A stretch of 64,000 nucleotides of DNA from an uncultured Paracoccaceae bacterium (GCA_947503775.1 CANNFE010000003.1:226501-290500); one strand, 5' to 3'. Positions 1-9,553 are shown, numbered from the stretch's first letter. Numbers and translations are program-made. The notes: generated from the letters alone by a model not told the origin.

Positions 1-85
1 CAGAAATCAAAGGCTTAGAGGTGGCATTCTGCGCCGCAGCATCCTCAAAGATACCGCCTGGATCTTACTGCAAGATTAACCCCGA

Positions 86-1480
86 TCAGCCGCCCGCCGG
101 TCCGACCATGAAGCAGGTCTTGCCCCGCGATTGCAGTCTCCGGCAGGCCAGATCCGCGCCTTCCCGGGTCAGTCCCACGAAATGCGCATCAAAGCCCTGC
201 GGGCTTTTAACCACCTTGCGCGTCGACCCATTCAGCGATCCCATCTCCATCAAAGCCACCTGCAACAGCGATTGCTGCGCCCGGAATTTCGACGGATATC
301 GCCCGACATTGACCGCCCAATGCCGCCCGCCAGAGGTCGAAACGCGGGTGACGATCTCTTGCTCCGGAGCGGGTTGCGCTTCGGGTGGGCGCACCTCTGG
401 AGTGACCGCAGCCGCGATCGACAAAGACTGCGCCTCCTCGACCGCCTTGAGTATATCACTTTGGGAAACAAGAAGAATATCGGGCGCCTCGACCGGCCGC
501 CCGGTGGGCCGAAGGCTGCGCGTCACGGCTCCGGACACCCGGATCGTCCGCCCAGCAAGACGCGTTCCGCCCCGGTTCACGACGACCCCATCGGCATTGG
601 CCACGACGGTTCCGCGCTGCGATCCGATATAGGCCGGACGCCCCGGATGCCGAATGGCGGCCCGCGTCGGCGACCGTTCAAAGCCCATATCCAAAAGCTC
701 CGCCACGCGCTGGTTGCGCCAGGCGCTCGACTGCCCGCCGAAGACCGTCGCGATCACTCGCTCGCTCCCCCGCTCAGCCGATGCAACGAGGTTCGATCCG
801 GCAGCCCGCGTATAGCCCGTCTTGATCCCGTCAGCCCCGCGGTAGGAGTTCAGAAGACGCCGGTTCGTATTGGCGACCTCCTTGATCCCTGCATGGGTCG
901 AACGTCTTGAAAAGAGGTTATAATATTGAGGATAGTCATAAAGGACATGCCGCCCCAGAATGGTCATGTCGCGCGCTGTCGACATATGCCCGCTCTCTGT
1001 CAGACCATGGGCGTTGCGGAACGTGGTTCGCGTCATCCCAAGCGCCTGCGCCGTACGGTTCATCCGTCGCGCAAAGGCCGCCTCGGATCCCTCGATCGCG
1101 ACCCCGATTGCGGTTGCCGCATCATTGGCCGACTTCACCGCAGAGGCACGGATCAAGTAGCGCAGCTTGATCTTCTGACCCGCGCGAAGCCCTAGTTTCG
1201 AAGGGGGTTCATTGGCGGCAACCCGCGGGATCGTCACCATCGTATCAAGGCTGATCTCGCCATTTTCGACAGCTTCAAACGCCACATAAAGCGTCATCAT
1301 CTTGGTCAAAGAGGCCGGATGCAGCCGGGTATCCGCGTTTCGCGAATGCAGGACTTCTCCCGTTCGTGCATCGATGACCATCGCCGCGTAGGGCGCCGCC
1401 ACCGCCACAACGCCGCAAAAAATCCACGCAAAGGATGCGATCAGCACAATACGGGCGTGCTTCCCCAGACGACTTGCCAC
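86..1480 (-). CDS. D-alanyl-D-alanine carboxypeptidase with C-terminal SPOR domain
   Basis: Penicillin-binding protein of the DacA/DacF (peptidase S11) family, 464 aa, which trims the terminal D-Ala from peptidoglycan stem peptides in the periplasm. Residues 1-29 form a signal peptide ending in VAVAA. The three active-site motifs are in order: SLTK at 57-60 (nucleophile Ser57), SAN at 117-119 and KTG at 220-222. A Pro/Glu-rich linker follows, and residues from about 385 to the end look like a SPOR domain, which binds denuded septal glycan and would target the enzyme to the division site. This S11-SPOR fusion is common in Rhodobacterales. The 85 bases between the stop codon and the window edge show no feature I can support. 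Confidence 0.93.
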   Translation of the reverse strand: MASRLGKHARIVLIASFAWIFCGVVAVAAPYAAMVIDARTGEVLHSRNADTRLHPASLTKMMTLYVAFEAVENGEISLDTMVTIPRVAANEPPSKLGLRAGQKIKLRYLIRASAVKSANDAATAIGVAIEGSEAAFARRMNRTAQALGMTRTTFRNAHGLTESGHMSTARDMTILGRHVLYDYPQYYNLFSRRSTHAGIKEVANTNRRLLNSYRGADGIKTGYTRAAGSNLVASAERGSERVIATVFGGQSSAWRNQRVAELLDMGFERSPTRAAIRHPGRPAYIGSQRGTVVANADGVVVNRGGTRLAGRTIRVSGAVTRSLRPTGRPVEAPDILLVSQSDILKAVEEAQSLSIAAAVTPEVRPPEAQPAPEQEIVTRVSTSGGRHWAVNVGRYPSKFRAQQSLLQVALMEMGSLNGSTRKVVKSPQGFDAHFVGLTREGADLACRRLQSRGKTCFMVGPAGG

Positions 1481-1639
1481 GTCGCTTGCCTCTTTTTTTT
1501 ACACTGCCTCAAAGACCGCCGGTTTTCCGACTGGCCACTTTATGCCAAGACCGTAACACGAGGACGCGCTTCGGCAAATACCTTATTTATCAAGCGGGTG
1601 AGGTTTTTAGTTAACGTGATCGATCGCAGATCTGGTCCA

Positions 1640-2338
1640 TCAGGAAACCGAAGATACCAGATCGGCCAAACCGCCCAGATCCTCGAGCACATGAAACCGC
1701 GGATGCCCCTCCGGAGCGGGCGCATGCTCCCAATCCCATTCAAGATCCGACGGGACATGCGTGCCCCATCCTCCTGCCTCGATCACGGGCAGAATGTCGG
1801 ACTTCATCGAGTTGCCGACCATCATGCTATGCGCGGCGGTCACGCCATGTCGGTCAAAGATCGCGCGATAGGAGGCCGTCGTCTTTTCGCTGACGATCTC
1901 CACCCCGTCGAATAGATCGCCCAGCCCCGACTGCGCCAGCTTGCGCTCCTGATCCAGAAGATCGCCCTTGGTGATCAGAAGCAGCTCATAGCGCTCGGAC
2001 AACCGCTCGACCGCGTCCCTTGCATAGGGCAAAAGCTCTATCGGATGCTCCAGCATCTCGTGGCCCGCCGTCAGAAGCTCTGCGATCACGCTGGCCGGAA
2101 CGGTCTCGCCTGTGACCTCGATGGCGGTTTCAATCATCGACAGGACAAAGCCTTTCACACCATATCCATAATGACCAAGGTTCCGGGTCTCCGCCTCGAG
2201 GAGCTCGGTTTCGAGCCGATCGCGATCTGCATGACCGGACAGCAGATCGGCAAATCTCTCTTGCGTCAGGCGAAAGACCCGCTCGTTGTGCCAAAGCGTA
2301 TCGTCCGCATCGAAGCCGATCGTTTCAAGTTTTCCCAA
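1640..2338 (-). CDS. HAD-superfamily hydrolase
   Basis: Haloacid dehalogenase-type phosphohydrolase, about 232 aa. The N-terminal DADDTLW motif carries the nucleophile and acid/base aspartates (DxDxT), LLITKGD supplies motif II (T) and [13 protein letters not shown] is motif IV with its acidic residues. Substrate cannot be told. I place the start at a TTG codon at 2338 because it sits five bases after GGAGAAG and gives the short N-terminus usual before DxDxT. An ATG at 2446 would add 36 residues with no family resemblance and overlap clpS. It is divergent from clpS. Confidence 0.8.
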   Translation of the reverse strand: MGKLETIGFDADDTLWHNERVFRLTQERFADLLSGHADRDRLETELLEAETRNLGHYGYGVKGFVLSMIETAIEVTGETVPASVIAELLTAGHEMLEHPIELLPYARDAVERLSERYELLLITKGDLLDQERKLAQSGLGDLFDGVEIVSEKTTASYRAIFDRHGVTAAHSMMVGNSMKSDILPVIEAGGWGTHVPSDLEWDWEHAPAPEGHPRFHVLEDLGGLADLVSSVS

Positions 2339-2438
2339 GTTCTTCTCCGCACACCCGATCAGACCCCTTTTCAGAGGACCGCCAAGGCTTATATACAAGC
2401 GCTTCAAGAGGGATGGCACGCGGCATCGGGAACGTGCA

Positions 2439-2780
2439 ATGCGCAAAGACGATCATCTGATGGCGGATAAACCCAAAGATGGCGAGGGCGACCTCGGCGT
2501 CGCTCTTGAGACGCGCCCAAAGACCAAGCGCCCTCCTCTTTACAAGGTTATGATCCTGAACGACGATTATACGCCGATGGAGTTCGTCGTGATGGTGCTC
2601 GAGCGATTTTTCGGGCTGTCCCATGCACAGGCTTTCGAGCTGATGCTCACCGTTCATAAAAAGGGTCTCGCGGTAGTCGGTGTCTTCTCCTACGAGATTG
2701 CCGAGACCAAGGTCGCGCAGGTCATGGATTTCGCGCAGCGCCACCAGCACCCACTGCAATGCACCATGGAGCGGGAATAA
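2439..2780 (+). CDS. clpS: ATP-dependent Clp protease adaptor ClpS
   Basis: Adaptor that binds the N-domain of ClpA and delivers N-end-rule substrates to ClpAP. The core [20 protein letters not shown] is the family hallmark: the N-D-D-Y-T-P-M-E-F stretch forms the N-degron pocket. [12 protein letters not shown] and ETKVAQV follow, as usual, to the C-terminus. About 113 aa. Two starts are possible: ATG 2439, after a weak GGGAA, or ATG 2460 giving [10 protein letters not shown]. The first has the better ribosome site and the second is the more usual N-terminus. The rsmC-like gene starts 16 bases downstream, so the two are probably cotranscribed. Confidence 0.92.
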   Translation: MRKDDHLMADKPKDGEGDLGVALETRPKTKRPPLYKVMILNDDYTPMEFVVMVLERFFGLSHAQAFELMLTVHKKGLAVVGVFSYEIAETKVAQVMDFAQRHQHPLQCTMERE

Positions 2781-2796
2781 CCGCTCTGTCCCTTCA

Positions 2797-3768
2797 ATGA
2801 CCTCTCGCCTGTCTCTTGCAGCCCAAGAGGGTCTTTTCGATCCGGGCGCCCGTTCCACCTTGATCTTCGGCGCGCGAGCCCATGATGATCTGACGCTCTT
2901 TGATCCTGCTGCCACGACAGTGGTTCAGGGCAATTGGCCAGAGCACAAGGGCCTGATCCAGAAGGGGTTCGATGTCTCGATCGAGGCCCCCGACAAGGCG
3001 GAGACCGTCGTTGTCATTGTCCCGCGCAGCAAGGGGCTGGCCCGGCATTGGATCGCGCAAGCCATGCAGGTCGCGACGCAGCGGGTTATCGTCGACGGCC
3101 AGAAGACCGACGGGATCGAGAGCCTCGCCCGTGAGCTACGAGCCATGGGTGAGGTCACTGGCAGCTTTGCCAAGGCCCATGGCAAGACCATCGTTCTCAA
3201 GCCGGGAGCCGCGCTGCCCGGATGGCTCGACCCCGCGCCGCGCAAGACGGCGATTGGGTTTCACACCCGGCAAGGTGTCTTCTCGGCCGATCGTATCGAT
3301 CCGGGCTCCAGGCTTCTGGCGGCTGGCTTGCCCAGGCTGGTGGGGCATGTGGTCGATCTGGGTGCGGGGTGGGGGTATCTGTCTCATCACATTCTGGTTC
3401 AGCCGTCGGTGTCTATGCTCGATCTGGTCGAGGCAGATTGGTCCGCGCTTGACTGCGCGAAGCTCAATGTCCCTGATCCGCGCGCGGCCTTTCACTGGGC
3501 CGACGCGCGGGACTGGAAACCCGAGCATCCTGCGGACATCGTGGTGACGAACCCGCCATTTCATACCGGTCGCAAGGCAGAGCCTGATCTGGGCATCGCC
3601 TTCATCGCATCCGCTGCTGCGATCCTTGCGCCGAAAGGATCACTCTATCTTGTCGCAAACCGGCATTTGCCCTACGAAGCGGCCCTGGTCGAACACTTCA
3701 AGGATGTCGAAGAGATCGACGGCGATCCCCCGTATAAGATCCTTCGAGGCACGCGGCCGCGCAGATAA
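2797..3768 (+). CDS. rsmC: RsmC-like 16S rRNA guanine-N2 methyltransferase
   Basis: Class I SAM-dependent methyltransferase of the RsmC/RlmG type, 323 aa. These enzymes have a degenerate N-terminal methyltransferase-like half and a catalytic C-terminal half. Here the C-terminal half has the SAM motif VDLGAGWGYLS (about 186-196) and the catalytic NPPF tetrad at 252-255, typical of N2-guanine or N6-adenine nucleic-acid methylation. RsmC modifies G1207 of 16S rRNA. That exact target is inferred from family and length, and RlmG-like 23S activity cannot be excluded. It follows clpS on the same strand and is followed after 24 bases by the SDR gene. Confidence 0.82.
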   Translation: MTSRLSLAAQEGLFDPGARSTLIFGARAHDDLTLFDPAATTVVQGNWPEHKGLIQKGFDVSIEAPDKAETVVVIVPRSKGLARHWIAQAMQVATQRVIVDGQKTDGIESLARELRAMGEVTGSFAKAHGKTIVLKPGAALPGWLDPAPRKTAIGFHTRQGVFSADRIDPGSRLLAAGLPRLVGHVVDLGAGWGYLSHHILVQPSVSMLDLVEADWSALDCAKLNVPDPRAAFHWADARDWKPEHPADIVVTNPPFHTGRKAEPDLGIAFIASAAAILAPKGSLYLVANRHLPYEAALVEHFKDVEEIDGDPPYKILRGTRPRR

Positions 3769-3792
3769 CCCCTCCTGACAAGAAGGTCCGTC

Positions 3793-4596
3793 ATGTCATT
3801 CTCCATCTCAGGAAAAACGGTCATCGTGACCGGCGCGGCCAATGGTGTCGGCCTCGCGATCGGGCGGCGCTTCGTCGAAGCGGATGCCAATGTGATGTTC
3901 GTCGACATGGACGAGGCGCGCCTGACCAAAGAGCTGGGCGACCGCGCGCGCGAAGACGGGAACATCCGCCTTTTCACGGGGGATCTGCGAGAGCGGTTGA
4001 CGATTGCCAACCTTTTGTCAGCGACCATCGACGCGTTTGAGCGAGTGGATATCCTTGTGAATGCCAGCCGTCAGATCCTCCCCTCGGATCCACTTGACTC
4101 AGAAAAGGACGGGATCGAGCAGATGCTGTCGCAGAACCTGATGACCTCGCTCCGGCTCAGTCAGGGCGTTGCCAAACGGATGATCAAGCAGGCCGAGGAC
4201 AACGAGGAGGGGTCCGCCGGGGCGATCATCAATCTCAGTTCCATCGCGGCACGGCGCACCCAGCCCGAACTGTTGGCCTATTCGGTCAGCTGCGCCGCGC
4301 TGGATCAGATGACACGGTCGATGGCGGTCGCCCTTGCACCGCAGCGGATCCGCGTGAATGCCGTCGCCTTCGGCAGCGTCATGAGCGCATCGCTCAAAGG
4401 ATCGCTGAAGGAGAACGAGGATTATCGAGAGAACATCGTGGATCATACGCCCTTGCACCGGATCGCGGGACCGGAGGAGATTTCGGATGCGGTTCAGTAT
4501 CTCGCCTCCGACGCATCGGCCTTTGTCACCGGGCAGATCCTGACGGTAGATGGCGGCAGAACGCTCATCGATCCGGTCAGCGCGCCGGCACACTAA
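3793..4596 (+). CDS. SDR-family protein with non-canonical active site
   Basis: Short-chain dehydrogenase/reductase fold of FabG-like length, 267 aa. The dinucleotide-binding TGAANGVG (13-20), the LVNAS equivalent of NNAG (88-92), N115, and the serine pair INLSS (146-150) are present. The catalytic YxxxK is instead Y163-S-V-S-C167: the codon is tgc, so the lysine that lowers the tyrosine pKa and binds the nicotinamide ribose is missing. The C-terminal VTGQILTVDGG is typical. Either the protein is a non-catalytic or altered SDR, or the residue is a sequencing error. The stop overlaps the convergent lipoprotein gene by 4 bases. Confidence 0.85.
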   Translation: MSFSISGKTVIVTGAANGVGLAIGRRFVEADANVMFVDMDEARLTKELGDRAREDGNIRLFTGDLRERLTIANLLSATIDAFERVDILVNASRQILPSDPLDSEKDGIEQMLSQNLMTSLRLSQGVAKRMIKQAEDNEEGSAGAIINLSSIAARRTQPELLAYSVSCAALDQMTRSMAVALAPQRIRVNAVAFGSVMSASLKGSLKENEDYRENIVDHTPLHRIAGPEEISDAVQYLASDASAFVTGQILTVDGGRTLIDPVSAPAH

Positions 4597-4985
4597 CCTT
4601 CGGGATACTGCGCGATGCAGGCCGCCTGACCAGCCCTCGCACGGTCCAGCGCAATCGGCTGTCGCTCGAGCAGCTGGTTCAGCTTGGATTGCTCGGCCTC
4701 CAGATCAATCGCAACGGCCTTGCGCCGGGTATAATAGTCGATGTCGCTGCAGGGCAGGCGAATAATCCGCCCATCGCGGAGCCGTTCAGAGCAGAACCCA
4801 TAGCGCCGGACCGGCACGCGCTCGGTCTCGATCGCGTAGCCACGATCGAGATTGGCCTGAGTGCTTGCGATCAGCCTGTTGATGACGAGAAGATCCTCTG
4901 CCTGCGCTTGCACGCACCGCTGCTGCTTGCTCGCGCAGGCGGATAGAAAAAGGCAGGCGGACAAGAGAACGGCAAGGCACATCAA
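4593..4985 (-). CDS. putative lipoprotein of unknown function
   Basis: 130 aa. The N-terminus is a lipoprotein signal peptide with lipobox LSAC, so Cys17 is probably lipidated and the protein anchored in the envelope. The mature part is charged, with four further cysteines (CVQAQ, GFCSERL, PCSDID, AACIAQY) that could form two disulphides, and a helical C-terminal half rich in Glu/Leu/Arg. I do not recognise a named family. It shares an 85-base divergent gap with hemF, but nothing suggests a functional link. Confidence 0.7.
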   Translation of the reverse strand: MMCLAVLLSACLFLSACASKQQRCVQAQAEDLLVINRLIASTQANLDRGYAIETERVPVRRYGFCSERLRDGRIIRLPCSDIDYYTRRKAVAIDLEAEQSKLNQLLERQPIALDRARAGQAACIAQYPEG

Positions 4986-5070
4986 ATCTCTCCTTCACAT
5001 GTCACGCTATCATGTGGTGGCCCATTTTGAAGCCTGCTACTTAATCCTCGATTAAGAGGAGACCGCATTC

Positions 5071-5964
5071 ATGTCAGATCCCTTCTCGGACAAAAAGGCG
5101 CGCGCAAGCGCCTGGTTCAGGACCCTTCGCGACGATATCGTCAGCGCCTTTCATGCTCTCGAGGACAGCCGTTCCTCCGGCCCGCTGTCGGATGCTCCGG
5201 CCGGACGGATGGAGGTCAGCACGACCCGCCGTGCCTCGGACGATGGCAGCGATGCGGGCGGCGGAGAGATGAGCGTCATGCGCGCAGGCCGGGTGTTCGA
5301 AAAGGTCGGCGTGAACATCTCCACGGTCCACGGCACGTTGGGCGAGCGGGCGCAGGCAGCGATGGCCGCGCGCAAGGGTATTCCCGGCATGGCCGAGGAT
5401 CCTCGCTTCTGGGCGTCGGGCATCAGCCTTGTGGCGCATATGCAAAACCCGCACGTGCCTGCGGTTCACATGAATACGCGTATGTTCTGGACGCCCCATG
5501 CCTGGTGGTTCGGCGGCGGATCCGACCTGAACCCGGCCATCGAATATGACGAGGATACCGAACACTTTCATACGGTTCAGAAAGATGCGCTCGACCCGCA
5601 TGGGGCCGATCACTATCCGCGCTTCAAGGCCTGGGCGGATGAGTATTTCTTTATCACCCATCGCAATCGGCCCCGCGGTGTCGGCGGCGTCTTCATGGAT
5701 GACCACTGCACCGACGATTGGGAGGCGGATTTCGCCCTGACTCAGGATATGGGACGGGCATTCCTGCCAGCGTTCGTCCCGCTGGTCGAGCGTCGCCGGG
5801 TTCAGGACTGGAGCGAGGAGGACAAGCACAAGCAACTCGTCCATCGCGGTCTTTATGCGGAATACAACCTCGTTTACGACCGCGGCACCAAGTTCGGGCT
5901 TGAGACCGGGCATGATGCGAATGCCGTTCTCATGAGCCTGCCGCCGCTTGCCAAATGGGTGTGA
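5071..5964 (+). CDS. hemF: oxygen-dependent coproporphyrinogen III oxidase
   Basis: Converts coproporphyrinogen III to protoporphyrinogen IX using O2, in the cytoplasm. Length (297 aa) matches E. coli HemF. The family signature is intact: AVHMNTRMFW (131-140) followed by WWFGGGSDLNP (145-155), and later EYNLVYDRGTKFGLETG near the C-terminus. AAGAGGA lies 9 bases before the ATG. It converges on hemE with a 4-base gap, so haem genes cluster here next to the photosynthesis genes. Being oxygen-dependent, it fits an aerobic phototroph. Confidence 0.97.
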   Translation: MSDPFSDKKARASAWFRTLRDDIVSAFHALEDSRSSGPLSDAPAGRMEVSTTRRASDDGSDAGGGEMSVMRAGRVFEKVGVNISTVHGTLGERAQAAMAARKGIPGMAEDPRFWASGISLVAHMQNPHVPAVHMNTRMFWTPHAWWFGGGSDLNPAIEYDEDTEHFHTVQKDALDPHGADHYPRFKAWADEYFFITHRNRPRGVGGVFMDDHCTDDWEADFALTQDMGRAFLPAFVPLVERRRVQDWSEEDKHKQLVHRGLYAEYNLVYDRGTKFGLETGHDANAVLMSLPPLAKWV

Positions 5965-5968
5965 CGGA

Positions 5969-7003
5969 TCAGCCTGTGTTCCGGACCGTGTCGATCATGA
6001 GCTGAACGTTCTCGGGATCCGCATCCGGCGTGATCCCATGACCCAAGTTGAAGATATGGGGACCGCCAGAGAAGGCATCGACGATGGCACGTGTCTCTTC
6101 GATCAGGGCATCGCCGCCCGTCACCATATGAGACGAGGCGAGGTTACCCTGCACGCACCCGTCTTTCTGAACGGCCTTGGCCGCCCAGCTTGCCTCAACC
6201 CCGTCATCCAAGGCGATGCAATCCGCGCCGATCTTGGCGTGGAGGCCGGCATACCGATCTCCGGCGCCGCGGGGAAAGGCGATCACGGGCGTTTCAGGGT
6301 GGCGCGCCTTCAACGCGGCTGTGATCCGCGCGAGGGGGGCGATCGACCAGCGCTCGAATGCCTCCCCTTCGAGCGATCCGGCCCAGCTGTCGAAAAGCTT
6401 GACCACCTCGGCCCCGGCATTGATCTGAGCGGAAAGGTAGTCGATCGTCGCATGCACGATCCGGTCGATCAGTGCCTCGAACAGCTCAGGGGCCTCCTGG
6501 CGCATCTTATGCGCAGGCCCCTGATCGGGCGTGCCTTGGCCTGCGATCATGTAGGTAGCGACGGTCCAAGGCGCCCCTGCGAAGCCGATCAATGTGGTCT
6601 CGGGCGGCAATTCACGGCGTAGGATGCGGATGGTCTGATATACGGGAGCGAGATGATCATGGATCGCATGGGCCGGAACCAGGGCGTCGAATTCCGATTG
6701 CGTCTGGATCGGCGACAGGCGCGGGCCTTCGCCAGTGACAAACCAAAGATCGGCGCCCAAGGCCTGCGGAACGAGCAGAATATCGGCAAAGAGGATCGCC
6801 GCATCGAACCCGTAGCGGCGGATGGGCTGCAGCGTGACTTCGGCGGCGAGCTCGGAGTTGTAGCACAGCGAAAGGAAGTCTCCGGCCTGAGCTCGCGTTG
6901 CGCGATATTCGGGAAGATATCGACCGGCCTGCCGCATCATCCAGATCGGCGGAACGGGCAGGGTTTCTCCGGCGAGGGCACGTAAAATCGTCTTTTCGGT
7001 CAT
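5969..7003 (-). CDS. hemE: uroporphyrinogen decarboxylase
   Basis: Decarboxylates the four acetate chains of uroporphyrinogen III to give coproporphyrinogen III, the step before HemF. 344 aa. Signature [16 protein letters not shown] (about 19-34) is present with the substrate-binding Arg, and [13 protein letters not shown] and FNLGHGI are the usual later blocks. I start at ATG 7003 because AGGAGAG precedes it; an upstream in-frame ATG at 7048 lacks this. It is transcribed away from hemC across a 99-base gap that contains a PpsR-type palindrome. Confidence 0.97.
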   Translation of the reverse strand: MTEKTILRALAGETLPVPPIWMMRQAGRYLPEYRATRAQAGDFLSLCYNSELAAEVTLQPIRRYGFDAAILFADILLVPQALGADLWFVTGEGPRLSPIQTQSEFDALVPAHAIHDHLAPVYQTIRILRRELPPETTLIGFAGAPWTVATYMIAGQGTPDQGPAHKMRQEAPELFEALIDRIVHATIDYLSAQINAGAEVVKLFDSWAGSLEGEAFERWSIAPLARITAALKARHPETPVIAFPRGAGDRYAGLHAKIGADCIALDDGVEASWAAKAVQKDGCVQGNLASSHMVTGGDALIEETRAIVDAFSGGPHIFNLGHGITPDADPENVQLMIDTVRNTG

Positions 7004-7066
7004 CGGCCCTCTCCTTTTGGTTCGCCCTTGTGGTGCGGAGGTCGCCAAAGGTTGTCAAGCGCACAT

Positions 7067-7084
7067 TGTCAGCCTGCGCTGACA
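7067..7084. promoter_or_regulatory. PpsR/CrtJ-type operator between hemE and hemC
   Basis: TGTCAG-N6-CTGACA, a perfect inverted repeat fitting the TGT-N12-ACA rule known for PpsR/CrtJ. It lies 19 bases before the hemC start and 64 before hemE, so it could repress both genes under oxygen or light. A ppsR gene is present 8 kb away. Binding is inferred from sequence only. Confidence 0.75.
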
Positions 7085-7102
7085 CATCTAAAGGTGGGCG
7101 CC

Positions 7103-8047
7103 ATGACGATTGACCTGCCCTCCCCGCGCGCCGCCCTGAAAATCGGAACCCGAGGATCGCCGCTTGCGCTGGCGCAGGCAAACGAGACGCGAGACAGGCT
7201 GGCCCGCGCCTGGGATCTGCCGTTCGAGGCCTTCACGATCGTCGTCATAAAGACCAGCGGTGACAGGATCATCGACCGTCCCTTGAAAGAAGTCGGTGGC
7301 AAGGGCCTCTTCACGAAGGAAATCGAAGAAGCCCTTCTCTCCGGAGAGATCGACCTGGCGGTCCACTCGACAAAGGACATGCCGGTCGAGCAGCCCCATG
7401 GATTGATATTCGGCACCTATCTGCCACGTGAGGATGTTCGTGACGCCTTCATCACGCTGGACGGCAAAGGCTTTGCCGATCTCAAGGAGGGCGCGGTCGT
7501 CGGTACGTCCAGTCTGCGGCGGAAGGCTCAGCTTAAGAACCGGAGACCGGATCTTGAGGTCGTCGAGTTTCGAGGAAACCTTCAGACCCGAATGCGCAAG
7601 CTGGAGGATGGCGTGGCCAGTGCGACGTTCCTTGCCATGGCAGGCCTGATGCGCCTTCGGATGGACGAGGTGAAGCGGCAGCCCATCGAGGTGGGTGAGA
7701 TGCTTCCCGCCGTGGGTCAGGGCGCGATCGGGATCGAGTGGCGGGAGGCTGACAGCCGCGTGGCGAGCCTTCTGGAGGCGATCCATGATCAGGAAACCGG
7801 AGAGCGGCTCGCCGCAGAGCGGGCGTTTCTGGCTGCGCTCGACGGCTCTTGCGAGACACCCATCGCGGGCCTTGCCGAGCTGAGAGATGGCCGGATCAGA
7901 CTGCGCGGCGAGGTGCTGCGCCCTGATGGCTCTGACGTGATCGAGGCGGCGGATGAGGCGCCGATCGCCGACGGGGCCGCGCTTGGTCAAGAGCTTGCCG
8001 GTCGCCTTCTCAAGGAGGCCGGACCGGGCTTTTTCGACTGGCGCTAG
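7103..8047 (+). CDS. hemC: hydroxymethylbilane synthase (porphobilinogen deaminase)
   Basis: Polymerises four porphobilinogens into hydroxymethylbilane, the precursor of uroporphyrinogen III. 314 aa. LKIGTRGSPLALAQ opens the fold, and HSTKDMP (89-95) holds the catalytic Asp. LDGSCETPIAG carries Cys250, to which the dipyrromethane cofactor is attached. Start chosen at ATG 7103, eight bases after AAGGTGG. Its stop overlaps the convergent flavoprotein gene by 4 bases. No hemD follows, so uroporphyrinogen III synthase is encoded elsewhere. Confidence 0.97.
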   Translation: MTIDLPSPRAALKIGTRGSPLALAQANETRDRLARAWDLPFEAFTIVVIKTSGDRIIDRPLKEVGGKGLFTKEIEEALLSGEIDLAVHSTKDMPVEQPHGLIFGTYLPREDVRDAFITLDGKGFADLKEGAVVGTSSLRRKAQLKNRRPDLEVVEFRGNLQTRMRKLEDGVASATFLAMAGLMRLRMDEVKRQPIEVGEMLPAVGQGAIGIEWREADSRVASLLEAIHDQETGERLAAERAFLAALDGSCETPIAGLAELRDGRIRLRGEVLRPDGSDVIEAADEAPIADGAALGQELAGRLLKEAGPGFFDWR

Positions 8048-9471
8048 TCCCGCGCGGGAAAGACCTTGCCGGGATTGAGAATGCCGTTTGGATCGATCGC
8101 ATCCTTGATCGCGCGCATGACATCGAGGGCGACCTCGTCCTTGCGACGCTTCATCGTGGGCAGTTTGTGGATCCCGATCCCGTGCTCGGCGGAAAAAGAT
8201 CCCCCGCGATCCGAAACGATCTGCTCGACCGCTTCGCGGATATCATCCTTCAGCCGTTCGTCATCGCGGCTGGGATAGACGCAATAATGGATGTTGCCAT
8301 CGCCCAGATGCGTGACGCTTATATTCGACACCCCGGGATCGAGAGACCGCAAGCGGTCCATCGCAGCGTCAAAGAACCCGGCGACCTTGTCGAGAGGCAG
8401 GGCAATGTCGCTGTCGACCCGAGGCTCGCGCGTATAGGCCACCTCGGCGGCCGCTTCCCGGCGCTCCCACATCTCGCGGCGCTGCGACTCCGAACGGGCG
8501 ATGATCGCGTCGGCGATATCTCCTGTCTCCAGAAGCTGGCTCAACTCTGTCTCCAGGAGGAGTGTCAGGGCCGTGGCCCCGTCGGTATCCGTCCGGGCAT
8601 CGACCGGACGGGTGGACGAGACCTCAAGAAGGACGTTCACCTCGTGCCGGTCCTCGAATGGCTCGCGCGCGCTGCTAGACAGGGCAAGATGGCCGTCGAT
8701 ATGACTGCGCGGCATATATTCGAAGGCATCGACACCCCGTCCCGTCGCATCGTTGAGCCGGTTGAGCAGCTCGAGCGCCACGTTCAGATCGCGCGGCGCG
8801 ATCATCGCCGTTGCGACAGCCTTGGGTTTGGGGTGAAGCTTGAGAACGGCCGCCGTGATGATCCCGAGCGTGCCTTCCGCCCCGATCATCAGGTGCCTGA
8901 GATCGAGACCGGTATTGTTCTTATGAAGCTCGCTCATCAGATCCATGATCCGGCCATCGGGCAGCACGACTTCGAGGCCGAGACACAGATCCCGCGTGTT
9001 GCCATAACGAAGCACGTTCGACCCACCGGCATTGGTCGAAAGGCATCCACCGATCAAAGCGGATCCACGCGCCCCGAATGTGAGGGGAAAGATCATCTCC
9101 TCCGCATCGGCAGCGTCATGAAGGTTCGACAGAATGACACCGGCCTCGACAACGGCGATCTGCGTCTGAGGATCGATCTTCCGGATCCGGTTCATCCGTA
9201 CAAGCGACAGGACGATGGCCCCCTCCGCCGTCGTACCGCCACTGACGCTGGTATTGCCCGACATCGGCACGACCGGGCACCTTTCGGCGTTTGCCAGCTT
9301 GAGGACCTCGCTCACCTCGGCCGCGTCAGCTGGTCTGACGACGGCGCGAGGGCTCCACCGATAATGACCGGACCAATCCCGCGAGAACGGCTCTGCATCT
9401 GTTCCCGTCAGAACATGTTTCGGTCCGACGATCTGCGACAATCGCTCGAGCAAGTCTGGTCTGTCCAACAT
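8044..9471 (-). CDS. GlcD-like FAD-linked oxidase (putative D-lactate or D-2-hydroxyacid dehydrogenase)
   Basis: 475 aa protein of the FAD-binding PCMH / FAD-oxidase C family. The N-terminal half has PMSGNTSVSGGT and GGCLSTNAGGSNVLRYGNTRDLCLGLEVVL, which bind the FAD pyrophosphate. The C-terminal half has THLGDGNIHY and the end motif SAEHGIG..K with the substrate-side histidines. Such enzymes oxidise D-lactate, glycolate or D-2-hydroxyglutarate and pass electrons to quinone, cytochrome or ETF; the substrate cannot be fixed here. It stands alone, divergent from the tRNA. Confidence 0.88.
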   Translation of the reverse strand: MLDRPDLLERLSQIVGPKHVLTGTDAEPFSRDWSGHYRWSPRAVVRPADAAEVSEVLKLANAERCPVVPMSGNTSVSGGTTAEGAIVLSLVRMNRIRKIDPQTQIAVVEAGVILSNLHDAADAEEMIFPLTFGARGSALIGGCLSTNAGGSNVLRYGNTRDLCLGLEVVLPDGRIMDLMSELHKNNTGLDLRHLMIGAEGTLGIITAAVLKLHPKPKAVATAMIAPRDLNVALELLNRLNDATGRGVDAFEYMPRSHIDGHLALSSSAREPFEDRHEVNVLLEVSSTRPVDARTDTDGATALTLLLETELSQLLETGDIADAIIARSESQRREMWERREAAAEVAYTREPRVDSDIALPLDKVAGFFDAAMDRLRSLDPGVSNISVTHLGDGNIHYCVYPSRDDERLKDDIREAVEQIVSDRGGSFSAEHGIGIHKLPTMKRRKDEVALDVMRAIKDAIDPNGILNPGKVFPARD

Positions 9472-9553
9472 GGTGTCACGATATGGATTGTGACGGCGAT
9501 CAGCAACGTTTGAACTTGACCGAAGATCGACCCTGCCATAGACCGCGCGCGTT

